A stretch of DNA of 64,000 bases from B1SED10-75 sp964636865 (GTDB lineage Bacteria > Bacillota > Dethiobacteria > DTU022 > PWGO01): NCBI GenBank assembly GCA_964636865.1, contig CAZWVJ010000003.1, positions 52,525 to 116,524 of the forward strand. Reading direction: 5' to 3'. The position numbers and the translations under genes were made by a program. The stretch's first letter is position 1, and each line of letters begins with the position of its first letter. Of the stretch, positions 56,799 to 64,000 are shown in pieces. The notes below the pieces were generated by a model. That model was not told the origin of the DNA. It did no database searches and saw nothing but the letters and a program-made list of their open reading frames with translations.

Positions 56799-58505
56799 AT
56801 GCCTGCGGATATTAATTGGAAAGGTAAGACTCCGGAATGGTGGGAAAAGGCGGTTTTTTACCAGGTTTATCCCCGTAGTTATATGGATAGTAACGGGGAT
56901 GGCATTGGCGATATTAAGGGGATCATTGACAAGCTTGATTATTTAAATGATGGAACGCCCAACTCGCTGGGGATAGATGCAATTTGGTTCAGTCCTTTTT
57001 TTAAGAGCCCCCATTATGATTTTGGTTATGATATTTCTGATTTTTGCGATATAGATCCTTGCTATGGCACTCTTGAAGATTTTGATCGCTTAGTAGAGGA
57101 AGCCCACCGGCGTAACATCCGGATTATGCTCGATCTGGTAGTAAATCATACCTCTATTGAACATCCATGGTTTCAGGAGTCCCGCTCTTCTCGCGATAAT
57201 CCCAAGCGGGACTGGTATATTTGGCAGGATGGAGTGGGACCTCGCCGCAGGCCTCCCAATAATTGGAAAAATAATTTTTTTGGCTCAGCCTGGGAATGGG
57301 ACGAACACACGGAGCAGTATTATCTGCATTCGTTTTTGAAAGAACAGGCTGACCTTAATTGGTTTAATCCGGAAGTAAAAAAGGCTGTTTTTGATGTAAT
57401 GCGATTTTGGTTTGACCGGGGTGCCGATGGTTTTCGCCTGGATGTAGCTCATCATTATTGCAAAGACAAGCAACTGCGGAACAACCCTATTTTCTTTTTT
57501 AAAGATGATGTGCCGGATAAAATGCCTTCTTATGATCGCTTGCCGGCGATGAACCTTTTTTATTATTTATGTTTGCCGGAGTTTCAAGTTCCCAAGTATA
57601 CCAAGCATCAACCGGAAACTCACCGGATATTAAAAGAAATGCGTCAACTTATGGATTCTTATCCGGAGAAGACAAGCGTGGGAGAAGTAATAAGTGAAGA
57701 TCCCCGTACTACGGCATCTTATTATGGAGATAATGACGAACTGCATATGAATTTTTATTTCGATTTGATGTTTTGCAAATGGAAGGCCGATGCTTTTAAG
57801 CGTTGTGTAGATAGATGGGAGCGCATTATTCCTGCAGGCGCAAGGCCTGCATATGCTTTAAGTAATCATGACCAAACGCGGGCCTTAAGCCGATATGATC
57901 AAGGAGCAAATGGAGATTGGCGGGCCCGGCTTATGGCACTCCTGCTTTTAACCTTGAGGGGAACTCCTTTTATCTATTACGGAGAGGAAATAGGAATGAA
58001 AGAAGCTCAAATTCCCCGCCATCTGCTTCAAGATCCTCTGGGAAAAAAATGGTACCCGTTCTATCCCGGTCGTGATGGTGCAAGGACACCAATGCAATGG
58101 GAGGATCGTTCGGGAGCAGGTTTTACTACAGGGGAGCCTTGGCTGCCAATAGGACCTGAACTGCATTCACGAAACGTGGCAAAGCAAGAAAGGGATCCTC
58201 ATTCTTTATTAAATTTTTATAAGAGGTTAATTTGGCTCCGCAAGGATTTGCCGGCGCTGCAAATCGGTTATTACCGCAGCCTTGAAAAAGGTGTGCCTTA
58301 TAATTGCTATCTTTATTTGCGCGAAATTGGTGAAGAAAAGCTGTTGGTGGCTTTAAATTTTTCTTATCTAAAAAAGACTATAAACCTGACTCGTGAAGAT
58401 AAACCCTACGAAGTTCTTATTTCTACTGATCCCCGGCGTCAAGAGAAGGCCGTGGGTAAGGATTTTGAATTGGCTCCCGGTGAAGGGTGTTTGCTCAAAA
58501 TATAA
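56799..58505 (+). CDS. GH13 alpha-glucosidase (oligo-1,6-glucosidase type)
   Basis: 568 aa from ATG 56799 (AAAGGA at 56781-56786; ATG 56787 is too close to it). The barrel begins WWEKAVFYQVYPRSY and NGDGIGDIKGI. The conserved regions are DLVVNHTS, GFRLDVAHH (nucleophile Asp), TSVGEVISED (acid Glu) and LSNHDQTRA. The QPDLNW-type motif is present as EQADLNWFNP. No signal peptide, so it hydrolyses short alpha-glucosides in the cytosol. Trehalose-6-phosphate or sucrose-type substrates cannot be excluded. No sugar transporter is near. Confidence 0.9.
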   Translation: MPADINWKGKTPEWWEKAVFYQVYPRSYMDSNGDGIGDIKGIIDKLDYLNDGTPNSLGIDAIWFSPFFKSPHYDFGYDISDFCDIDPCYGTLEDFDRLVEEAHRRNIRIMLDLVVNHTSIEHPWFQESRSSRDNPKRDWYIWQDGVGPRRRPPNNWKNNFFGSAWEWDEHTEQYYLHSFLKEQADLNWFNPEVKKAVFDVMRFWFDRGADGFRLDVAHHYCKDKQLRNNPIFFFKDDVPDKMPSYDRLPAMNLFYYLCLPEFQVPKYTKHQPETHRILKEMRQLMDSYPEKTSVGEVISEDPRTTASYYGDNDELHMNFYFDLMFCKWKADAFKRCVDRWERIIPAGARPAYALSNHDQTRALSRYDQGANGDWRARLMALLLLTLRGTPFIYYGEEIGMKEAQIPRHLLQDPLGKKWYPFYPGRDGARTPMQWEDRSGAGFTTGEPWLPIGPELHSRNVAKQERDPHSLLNFYKRLIWLRKDLPALQIGYYRSLEKGVPYNCYLYLREIGEEKLLVALNFSYLKKTINLTREDKPYEVLISTDPRRQEKAVGKDFELAPGEGCLLKI

Positions 58506-58669
58506 AAATTCAAAAAGGCTGTATAAGAGGACATTTATGCAAAAAAGGATTTTCTTAAGCAAAGGGTGAGAGTTATTTATGATGAGGAAGAAAAAGCCCG
58601 AGCATCTTGTTTTTTTTATAAATATAATGATATAATGACCAAAATTATTGAAGGAGAAGCAGGAAAATC

Positions 58670-59977
58670 ATGAAATCACAAAAAGTAGGTATCGGGTTAC
58701 TGGGAATGGGAACAGTAGGCGGAGGAGTAGCCTCCCTGCTTCAAATAAATGAAGAATCTATTCAAGAAAAAGCGGGGGCTGAACTGCAATTAAAGAAAAT
58801 TTTGGTGCGTGATTCTGCAAAATCCAGACGGGTTGAACTTCCGGCGGCTTTGTTTACAAGTGAAGTTACCGATATATTGGAAAATCCGGAAATTGATTTG
58901 ATAGTAGAGCTCATGGGGGGTATTGAGCCTGCCCGGCAGTACCTGGAAAAAGCATTGAAAAACGGTAAATACGTAGTTACTGCTAATAAAGACTTAATGG
59001 CGCGATACGGAACTGATCTTTTAGAGTTGGCCCGTCAAAGCGGAGGCGCCATTTTTTTTGAAGGCAGTGTGGGAGGCGGCATACCTTTAGTCCGTCCTTT
59101 AAAGCATTGCCTGGCAGCTAACCGCATTGATCGCATTATGGGTATAATTAACGGCACTACCAATTACATATTGAGCCGTATGAGTTTAGAGGGTATAGAA
59201 TTTCAAGATGCTCTTCTGGAAGCACAGGAAAAAGGTTTTGCCGAGGCTGACTCTTCGAATGATCTGGAAGGATGGGATGCTGCTTATAAGCTGGTAGTTC
59301 TTTCCAGGCTGGCGTTTGGTAATTCTGCCGGCATGGAAGATGTATATGTGCGAGGCATTAACAACGTTACTGCCCAGGATCTTATGCACGCCCGGCAGTT
59401 GGGGTATACGATTAAATTATTGGCTGTAGGTGAACGGGTGGACGGGTTTATTTCTCTCCGCGTTTTTCCGGCCCTTTTGCCCTTAAAACACCCTCTTGCT
59501 TCCGTCTATAATGAATTTAATGCTCTCTTTGTAGAAGGGAATGCAGTAGGGGAGGTAATGTTTTACGGTAAGGGAGCGGGTGCAATGCCCACAGCAAGTG
59601 CGGTTGTTTCTGATATTATTGATGCTTCACGTTGTTTGAGTTATGAAATAGAAGATGGTTTGATGGAGGTTCCGTTGAAGGATGTTCCGATTATTTCCGG
59701 GGAAAAAATGGTTTCCAGTTTTTACTTGAGGTTGCAGGCCGAAGATAGACCGGGTGTTTTTGCGGCTTTAGCCAATGCTTTTGGGGATGAGGATGTAAGC
59801 CTGGACATGATATTGCAAGATCGCAGCGAGAAAGGTGTTGCTGAAATTGTTCTGGTCACCCATGATGTGCGGGAAGCTAATTATTTCCGGGCATTGGAAA
59901 ATATAAAAGAAATGCCTTCTATTCGGCAGATAAATGGGGTATTTAGGGTCATCGGCAAGAATAAAGAAAGTCTTTAG
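58670..59977 (+). CDS. hom: Homoserine dehydrogenase
   Basis: 435 aa. The NAD(P) motif is GLLGMGTVGGGVASLL, followed by ELMGGIEPAR, VVTANKDLMARYG, FEGSVGGGIPLVRPL, INGTTNYILSRM, the substrate region FAEADSSNDLEGWDAAYK and a C-terminal ACT domain (AEDRPGVFAALANAFGDEDV) for allosteric control. It reduces aspartate semialdehyde to homoserine for threonine and methionine synthesis. No aspartokinase or thrB/thrC is adjacent; alr follows by 56 bp. Confidence 0.95.
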   Translation: MKSQKVGIGLLGMGTVGGGVASLLQINEESIQEKAGAELQLKKILVRDSAKSRRVELPAALFTSEVTDILENPEIDLIVELMGGIEPARQYLEKALKNGKYVVTANKDLMARYGTDLLELARQSGGAIFFEGSVGGGIPLVRPLKHCLAANRIDRIMGIINGTTNYILSRMSLEGIEFQDALLEAQEKGFAEADSSNDLEGWDAAYKLVVLSRLAFGNSAGMEDVYVRGINNVTAQDLMHARQLGYTIKLLAVGERVDGFISLRVFPALLPLKHPLASVYNEFNALFVEGNAVGEVMFYGKGAGAMPTASAVVSDIIDASRCLSYEIEDGLMEVPLKDVPIISGEKMVSSFYLRLQAEDRPGVFAALANAFGDEDVSLDMILQDRSEKGVAEIVLVTHDVREANYFRALENIKEMPSIRQINGVFRVIGKNKESL

Positions 59978-60033
59978 TTTAGGATCATTCAAGAAATTTT
60001 TTAGTTAAAACTTAATGATTGAAGGTGATTTTA

Positions 60034-61278
60034 GTGGAGGTCTCGCCTTCGTCTTTTCGTCCTACCTGGACAGAAATAGATCTTGATGCCATAGCACACA
60101 ATATTCAGGAATTTCGCCGTCTGCTTTCAGATGAGGTTAAAATTATGTTTGTTTTGAAGGCTGATGCTTATGGGCATGGAGCTATGGAAGTAGCTGAGGC
60201 TGCCGAAAAAGGAGGTGTAGATTCCTTTGCGGTGGCTTTTTTGGAAGAAGGGATAGAATTACGACAGGCAGGCATAAAAAAGCCCATTTTGCTTATTGGT
60301 ACCACTCCTCCAAACCAGGTTCCGCAAGTTCTGGATTACAAACTAACCCAAACAATTATTTCCCGGGAAATAGCAGAGGCGATTTCTGCCGAAGCCAGCA
60401 GGCGTGAAATGGAAGTCCCCGTGCATGTTAAAGTTGACACGGGGATGGGACGGGTAGGCGTGCTACCCGAGGAAGCAGTCTCTTTTATTCATGATATTGC
60501 ATCCCTTCCCGGCATAAAGATAGAAGGGATCCTGACGCATCTTGCCTCGGCGGATGAAGAAGATCTTACCTATGTTCGTGAACAGGTAAAAACTTTTAAT
60601 AAAGTAGTCGAGGCCTGTGAAAAATCAGGCCTGCATATACCTCAGGTGCATGCAGCAAACAGTGCGGGAGCTATCAATGTTCCCGAAGCCCGTTATAACC
60701 TGGTCCGGTTAGGCATATCTTTGTACGGGCAATATCCGTCAGAAAACATTAAAACTGAATGCATGGAATCGGGCAGGGTAAAATTGCAGCCTGCTCTTTC
60801 ATATAAAACCCGGGTAGTGTTTTTAAAAAAAGTACCCCCGGGGACTTGTATTAGTTACGGGAGTACTTTTGAAACTTCCCGGGATTCATTGATTGCCACG
60901 GTTCCGGTAGGATATGCTGACGGTTTAAACCGTTTATTGTCAAACCGGGGACAGGTCTTGGTGAAGGGCAGGCGAGCACCTATTGTAGGAAAGGTTTGCA
61001 TGGATTATAGTATGGTAGATGTTACTGATATTGAAGGCGTGGAAGTAGGAGATGAAGTTGTGATTTACGGCAAACAAAAAGGGGAAGAAATTACCGTAGA
61101 TGAAGTGGCGGGCCTTTTAAGCACAATTTCTTATGAACTGCTTTGTGCGGTGGATAAACGTGTATCCCGTTTTTATATTCGGGAAGGCGAAGTGGTGGCC
61201 TTTCGCAATTTACTTAGTAGAAGTTGCATAACCGGCAACCTGGATAAAATATCAACCGGGAGAAACTATCCGGTTTGA
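60034..61278 (+). CDS. alr: Alanine racemase
   Basis: 414 aa from GTG 60034 (GAAGGTGA upstream; TTG 60019 is inside that site). The PLP lysine is in FVLKADAYGHG. HVKVDTGMGRVG, HAANSAGAIN and RLGISLYGQYP follow, and in the C-terminal beta domain the catalytic Tyr is in CISYGSTFE, with VGYADGLNR and GKVCMDYSMVDVT. It makes D-alanine for peptidoglycan. The C-terminus is ~25 residues longer than usual. Confidence 0.95.
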   Translation: MEVSPSSFRPTWTEIDLDAIAHNIQEFRRLLSDEVKIMFVLKADAYGHGAMEVAEAAEKGGVDSFAVAFLEEGIELRQAGIKKPILLIGTTPPNQVPQVLDYKLTQTIISREIAEAISAEASRREMEVPVHVKVDTGMGRVGVLPEEAVSFIHDIASLPGIKIEGILTHLASADEEDLTYVREQVKTFNKVVEACEKSGLHIPQVHAANSAGAINVPEARYNLVRLGISLYGQYPSENIKTECMESGRVKLQPALSYKTRVVFLKKVPPGTCISYGSTFETSRDSLIATVPVGYADGLNRLLSNRGQVLVKGRRAPIVGKVCMDYSMVDVTDIEGVEVGDEVVIYGKQKGEEITVDEVAGLLSTISYELLCAVDKRVSRFYIREGEVVAFRNLLSRSCITGNLDKISTGRNYPV

Positions 61279-61485
61279 ATATTTTGCAGCGTAAATATGT
61301 TAACTTAATTTTTCACTTTAGAAGCTTAAGAAGTTGCCAACTGATTCTGATCCTATCAAAGAATCCGGCTTTTGACCTTAAATTACTCATTCTAATAAAA
61401 ATTTCCCCAAACTGTTAAAAAGAAATAAAGGTAAAGGTAATAATTTATTGAATTATTTAAAAAAAAGAGATAGGAGTGTGATGAT

Positions 61486-61911
61486 ATGGAGAATGTAGAA
61501 TTTGCGGATGGAGCTGAAGAAACAGCTTTGTGTGTTATGCTCGGAGATATTATCAAAGGCAACCTGGAGAAAAGTTCCCAAAAAAAATTATTTTTTAATT
61601 TTTTAAAAGGGGACATTTTTATAGAAATATATGATGTGGAAATCGAGCTCATGATGTCTTTTCGCAGAGGAAAGCTTATTATATATGATTGGAAAGCACG
61701 GAGGCCTCAAATTACTATCCGTACTGATTCATCAACTTTACTGGATTTATCTAATTTGCAGGTTAAATGTGGTATACCCTACTTTTTTGATGAGATGGGA
61801 AAAGCGACTATGCAGAAGTTTTTTCAAGGTCAGCTAAAAATAAAAGGGGGGATTTTTTATTTGCCAAAGTTGATTAAGTTAACTAATATTTTATCGGTAG
61901 CAGATAGATAA
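61486..61911 (+). CDS. SCP2-like sterol-carrier domain protein 1
   Basis: 141 aa. No enzyme motif. The pattern of alternating strands (IFIEIYDVEIELMMSF, LIIYDWKARRPQITIRTDSS) and the end segment FFQGQLKIKGGIFYLPKLIK fit the SCP2 lipid-binding fold, in which a buried groove holds acyl chains or sterols. The family assignment is by pattern. It lies 116 bp before another SCP2-type gene. Confidence 0.6.
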   Translation: MENVEFADGAEETALCVMLGDIIKGNLEKSSQKKLFFNFLKGDIFIEIYDVEIELMMSFRRGKLIIYDWKARRPQITIRTDSSTLLDLSNLQVKCGIPYFFDEMGKATMQKFFQGQLKIKGGIFYLPKLIKLTNILSVADR

Positions 61912-62026
61912 AAGTGGCATTTTATTTTGGTAGGGAAAGGGCTTATTCCTTTTGTGAATGATTAATGCCTAACTTGAGGAAAAACATTGCATAATAAACC
62001 TAAAAAAGAAAAGGAGAATGTGCAAA

Positions 62027-62590
62027 ATGTCATTATCTTACGGAACCGAAGAATGGGAAAAAGAATATCAAGAATTAGTAGAAGAAAGATTAGCATCTCA
62101 GCCTAAACCTTATATCATGGGAACACCCGAGTGGGTGGCTACTTTTGAAAAAAAGATTAAAGAAGATGATAAATATAAAAAATTAGCTAAAAAATGGGAA
62201 GGGTCTGTAGTTATACATATATTAGCCAAACCTGAACTGGGGCTTGATGAAGATCTTTATCTCTACCTGGACCTTTGGCACGGTGACTGCCGTTTTGTAA
62301 GGCTGGTTCCCCGGGAAGTTGGGGTAAAGGGAGATTATGTTTTGACTGGAGAATTTGAAAGGTGGAAATCTGTTATGAAAGGAGACTTGGATCCAATTAA
62401 GGGATTGATGCAAGGCAAGATAAAATTAAAAGGATCACTTACCACTATGGTTCGTTACGTAAAAGCAGCAAGCCGATTGGTAAGTATCGCCACTGAAATA
62501 GATACCAGGTTTCCCGATGAACTTGATGCGGAAGAGTTAGAAGAATTCAAAAACTGGCTTCGGGAAATACGGCCAAAATTTGGAATTTGA
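62027..62590 (+). CDS. SCP2-like sterol-carrier domain protein 2
   Basis: 187 aa from ATG 62027 (AAGGAG at 62011-62016; ATG 62018 is too close). The core YVLTGEFERWKSVMKGDLDP followed by GLMQGKIKLKGSLTTMVRYV is the SCP2 signature (G-D-x-D/P then QGKIKLKG). An N-terminal helical part (EEWEKEYQELVEERLASQPK) precedes it. Stand-alone SCP2 proteins may present lipids or acyl-CoA to enzymes, so together with the thiolase-fold cluster it supports a lipid theme. Confidence 0.75.
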   Translation: MSLSYGTEEWEKEYQELVEERLASQPKPYIMGTPEWVATFEKKIKEDDKYKKLAKKWEGSVVIHILAKPELGLDEDLYLYLDLWHGDCRFVRLVPREVGVKGDYVLTGEFERWKSVMKGDLDPIKGLMQGKIKLKGSLTTMVRYVKAASRLVSIATEIDTRFPDELDAEELEEFKNWLREIRPKFGI

Positions 62591-62666
62591 TCGCTGCCAT
62601 TAAAACATTAATCATAATTTATTTTGAAGCAATGATGTCCTTCATGTAGGCAAAGGAGAACTGCGC

Positions 62667-63830
62667 ATGCTTTATGATGATACTTTGTCGTTTGATTATT
62701 ACAATCCCACCAGGTTAGTATTTGGAAATAAAGCTATTCAAGATACGGGAGCGGAAATTGATAGTCTGGGAGGACAACGAGTTCTAATTGTAACGGACAA
62801 AGGGGTAAGGGAAGCAGGATTAACGGATCCTGTTGAAAGGGTGTTGGGCAAAAGGTGCGTGGGTATTTATGATGGTTGCATACAAGATTCAGGGGTGCAT
62901 ATTGTAGATGAAGGGGCGGCAATTGCCAGGGAAAAAAAGGTTGATGCCCTGGTAAGCGTAGGAGGCGGGAGCGTTATTGATACAGCTAAGTGTATGGCTG
63001 TTCTTATCACCGAAGGTGGAAAATTGGATGATTATGAAGGATTGCAACTTTTGGATAGGCTTCAGGCATCCCATGTAGCTATTCCCACTACTGCGGGAAC
63101 GGGAAGTGAAGCTACATATGTAGCTATAGTTAAGGATTGGGAATATAACGTTAAAAAAATGATTGTTGATTCTAATATCATTCCTCGCGTAGCCATCCTG
63201 GATCCAATGATGACGGTTGATCTACCTCCGGATCTTACTGCAACCACTGGTATGGATGCTTTTACCCATGGAGTAGAAGCAATTCATTCTCTTCAGGCAG
63301 CGCCAATTTCTGATGCCATGGCCCTTCACGCCATTCGCTTAATAAAAAAGCATCTGCCGGATTGCGTGAATAACGGTGAAAATATTGTGTCACGCGGTCA
63401 GCAGTTGATTGCTTCTTATATGGCCGGGGTGGCATTCGGAAATGCCCAGGTGGGGCTGGTGCATGCTCTGGCTCACTCTCTGGGAGCTCTTTTCGGAGTT
63501 CCGCACGGCAAGGCCAACAGTATTGTCCTGCCTCACGTAATGAAGTTTAATCTTGATAAATGTCCCGAAAAGTATGCCCTTATTGCCGAAGCTTTGGGCC
63601 TTGAAATTGCTAATATGAGCAGTATGGAAGCCGCAAGGTTAGCAGTGGAGGATATACAAGAGATGACAAAATCACTGGGTATCCCTCAAACTCTGCGGGA
63701 GTGTGAAGTTCCGCGGGATAAATTGGAAGAAGTAGCATTGCAATCTCTCTCTGACGGTTCTATCGTTTACAACCCTAAATTTACTATGGATATAGATTTG
63801 GTGCTTCCAGTGCTTGAAGAAGCTTGGTAA
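62667..63830 (+). CDS. Iron-containing alcohol dehydrogenase
   Basis: 387 aa. YYNPTRLVFG start, NAD-binding VSVGGGSVIDTAK, TTAGTGSEAT, and iron ligands in the DAFTHGVEAIHS, GLVHALAHSLG and VPHGKANSIVLPH segments. It has the length of group III Fe-ADHs such as butanol or 4-hydroxybutyrate dehydrogenases. A 4-hydroxybutyrate role with the AbfD-like enzyme is possible but they are 42 kb apart. AAAGGAG precedes the ATG. Confidence 0.92.
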   Translation: MLYDDTLSFDYYNPTRLVFGNKAIQDTGAEIDSLGGQRVLIVTDKGVREAGLTDPVERVLGKRCVGIYDGCIQDSGVHIVDEGAAIAREKKVDALVSVGGGSVIDTAKCMAVLITEGGKLDDYEGLQLLDRLQASHVAIPTTAGTGSEATYVAIVKDWEYNVKKMIVDSNIIPRVAILDPMMTVDLPPDLTATTGMDAFTHGVEAIHSLQAAPISDAMALHAIRLIKKHLPDCVNNGENIVSRGQQLIASYMAGVAFGNAQVGLVHALAHSLGALFGVPHGKANSIVLPHVMKFNLDKCPEKYALIAEALGLEIANMSSMEAARLAVEDIQEMTKSLGIPQTLRECEVPRDKLEEVALQSLSDGSIVYNPKFTMDIDLVLPVLEEAW

Positions 63831-64000
63831 GCAAAGAATAATCCCATTAGTCCCTATCGGGTATTATTAATAGCCCGCATAGAAATTTCCTATATTATAT
63901 TTCATTTCATCCAAAAATCTTTCGACATATTTTTGCATTATTTTTCGGGGAAACCCCGTTGCCTCAAAAAATAATGCACTCGAAATAGGTTTCGTTGCTT
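63831..64000. other. Right-edge region with nested inverted repeat
   Basis: TGCATTATTTTT (63934-63945) pairs with AAAAAATAATGCA (63966-63978), enclosing a second hairpin CGGGG-AAA-CCCCG (63946-63958). A small CGAAA...TTTCG hairpin follows. No ORF. It is cut by the window edge. Confidence 0.5.

Noticed and set aside
58506..58669. T-box or other amino-acid leader before hom
   Set aside because: Only ~160 bases are available and I see no T-box sequence or strong terminator/antiterminator pair.

Overview
The window looks like a contig from an anaerobic, low-to-moderate GC Firmicute (Clostridia-like, possibly from a saline or alkaline habitat). The basis is the gene content: cell-wall-binding-repeat-2 (CWB2) surface proteins, a class II (B12) ribonucleotide reductase, a 4-hydroxybutyryl-CoA dehydratase-type enzyme, CCG-domain Fe-S proteins, consensus sigma-A promoters and strong AGGAGG ribosome sites. 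The exported proteins are extremely Asp/Glu-rich, which hints at a haloalkaliphile (inference). Two runs of exactly 100 N (378-477 and 6367-6466) are scaffold gaps, and both fall inside repetitive surface-protein genes.

Layout. 1-6.9 kb: three exported cell-surface genes (a 5'-truncated Ig/CnaB-like repeat protein, an S41 protease carrying CWB2 repeats, and a CWB2 protein with repeated C-terminal modules). 7-14.4 kb: mixed genes (a pyrimidine-dimer glycosylase-DUF1722 fusion, DUF362, a secreted PI-PLC-like enzyme, a solitary DNA methyltransferase, an HTH/ferredoxin protein, DUF2752). 14.6-18.6 kb: nrdJ, a GDT1-type metal exporter and a HAD phosphatase. 18.7-19.06 kb: a compact transcription unit with a perfect promoter, two tandem 17/18-residue ORFs encoding the same cationic peptide, and a terminator. 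19.2-21.5 kb: a MITE-like repeat, the AbfD-like dehydratase, REP-like hairpins and a small gene. 21.5-32.2 kb: an ABC exporter, beta-galactosidase, alpha/beta hydrolases, SDR, HAD and a ferredoxin-type aldo/keto reductase.

32.5-45.9 kb is a CoA/lipid-type catabolic region: family III CoA-transferase, DUF169 plus HdrD-like Fe-S protein, crotonase, two thiolase-fold proteins that both lack the nucleophilic Cys, two DUF35 partner proteins, an MBL hydrolase, SDR and a rubredoxin-like protein. Gene remnants (galU, a GNAT start) and a second MITE copy lie in the gaps. 46.3-63.8 kb: a NahK-like sugar kinase, PHP phosphatase, ABC-F ATPase, cyclase-family hydrolase, FAD reductase, RlmD, glutaredoxin, a TetR-epimerase operon divergent from a GH13 glucosidase, hom, alr, two SCP2 lipid-binding proteins and an iron alcohol dehydrogenase.

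The thiolase-fold/DUF35 pairs, SCP2 proteins, CoA-transferase, several SDRs, alpha/beta hydrolases and a geranylgeranyl-reductase-type flavoprotein together suggest handling of a bulky lipid, ketone or isoprenoid substrate, but no pathway can be fixed from sequence alone. The most novel items are the tandem micropeptide locus at 18732-19062 and the Cys-less thiolase/DUF35 quartet at 37542-41003.
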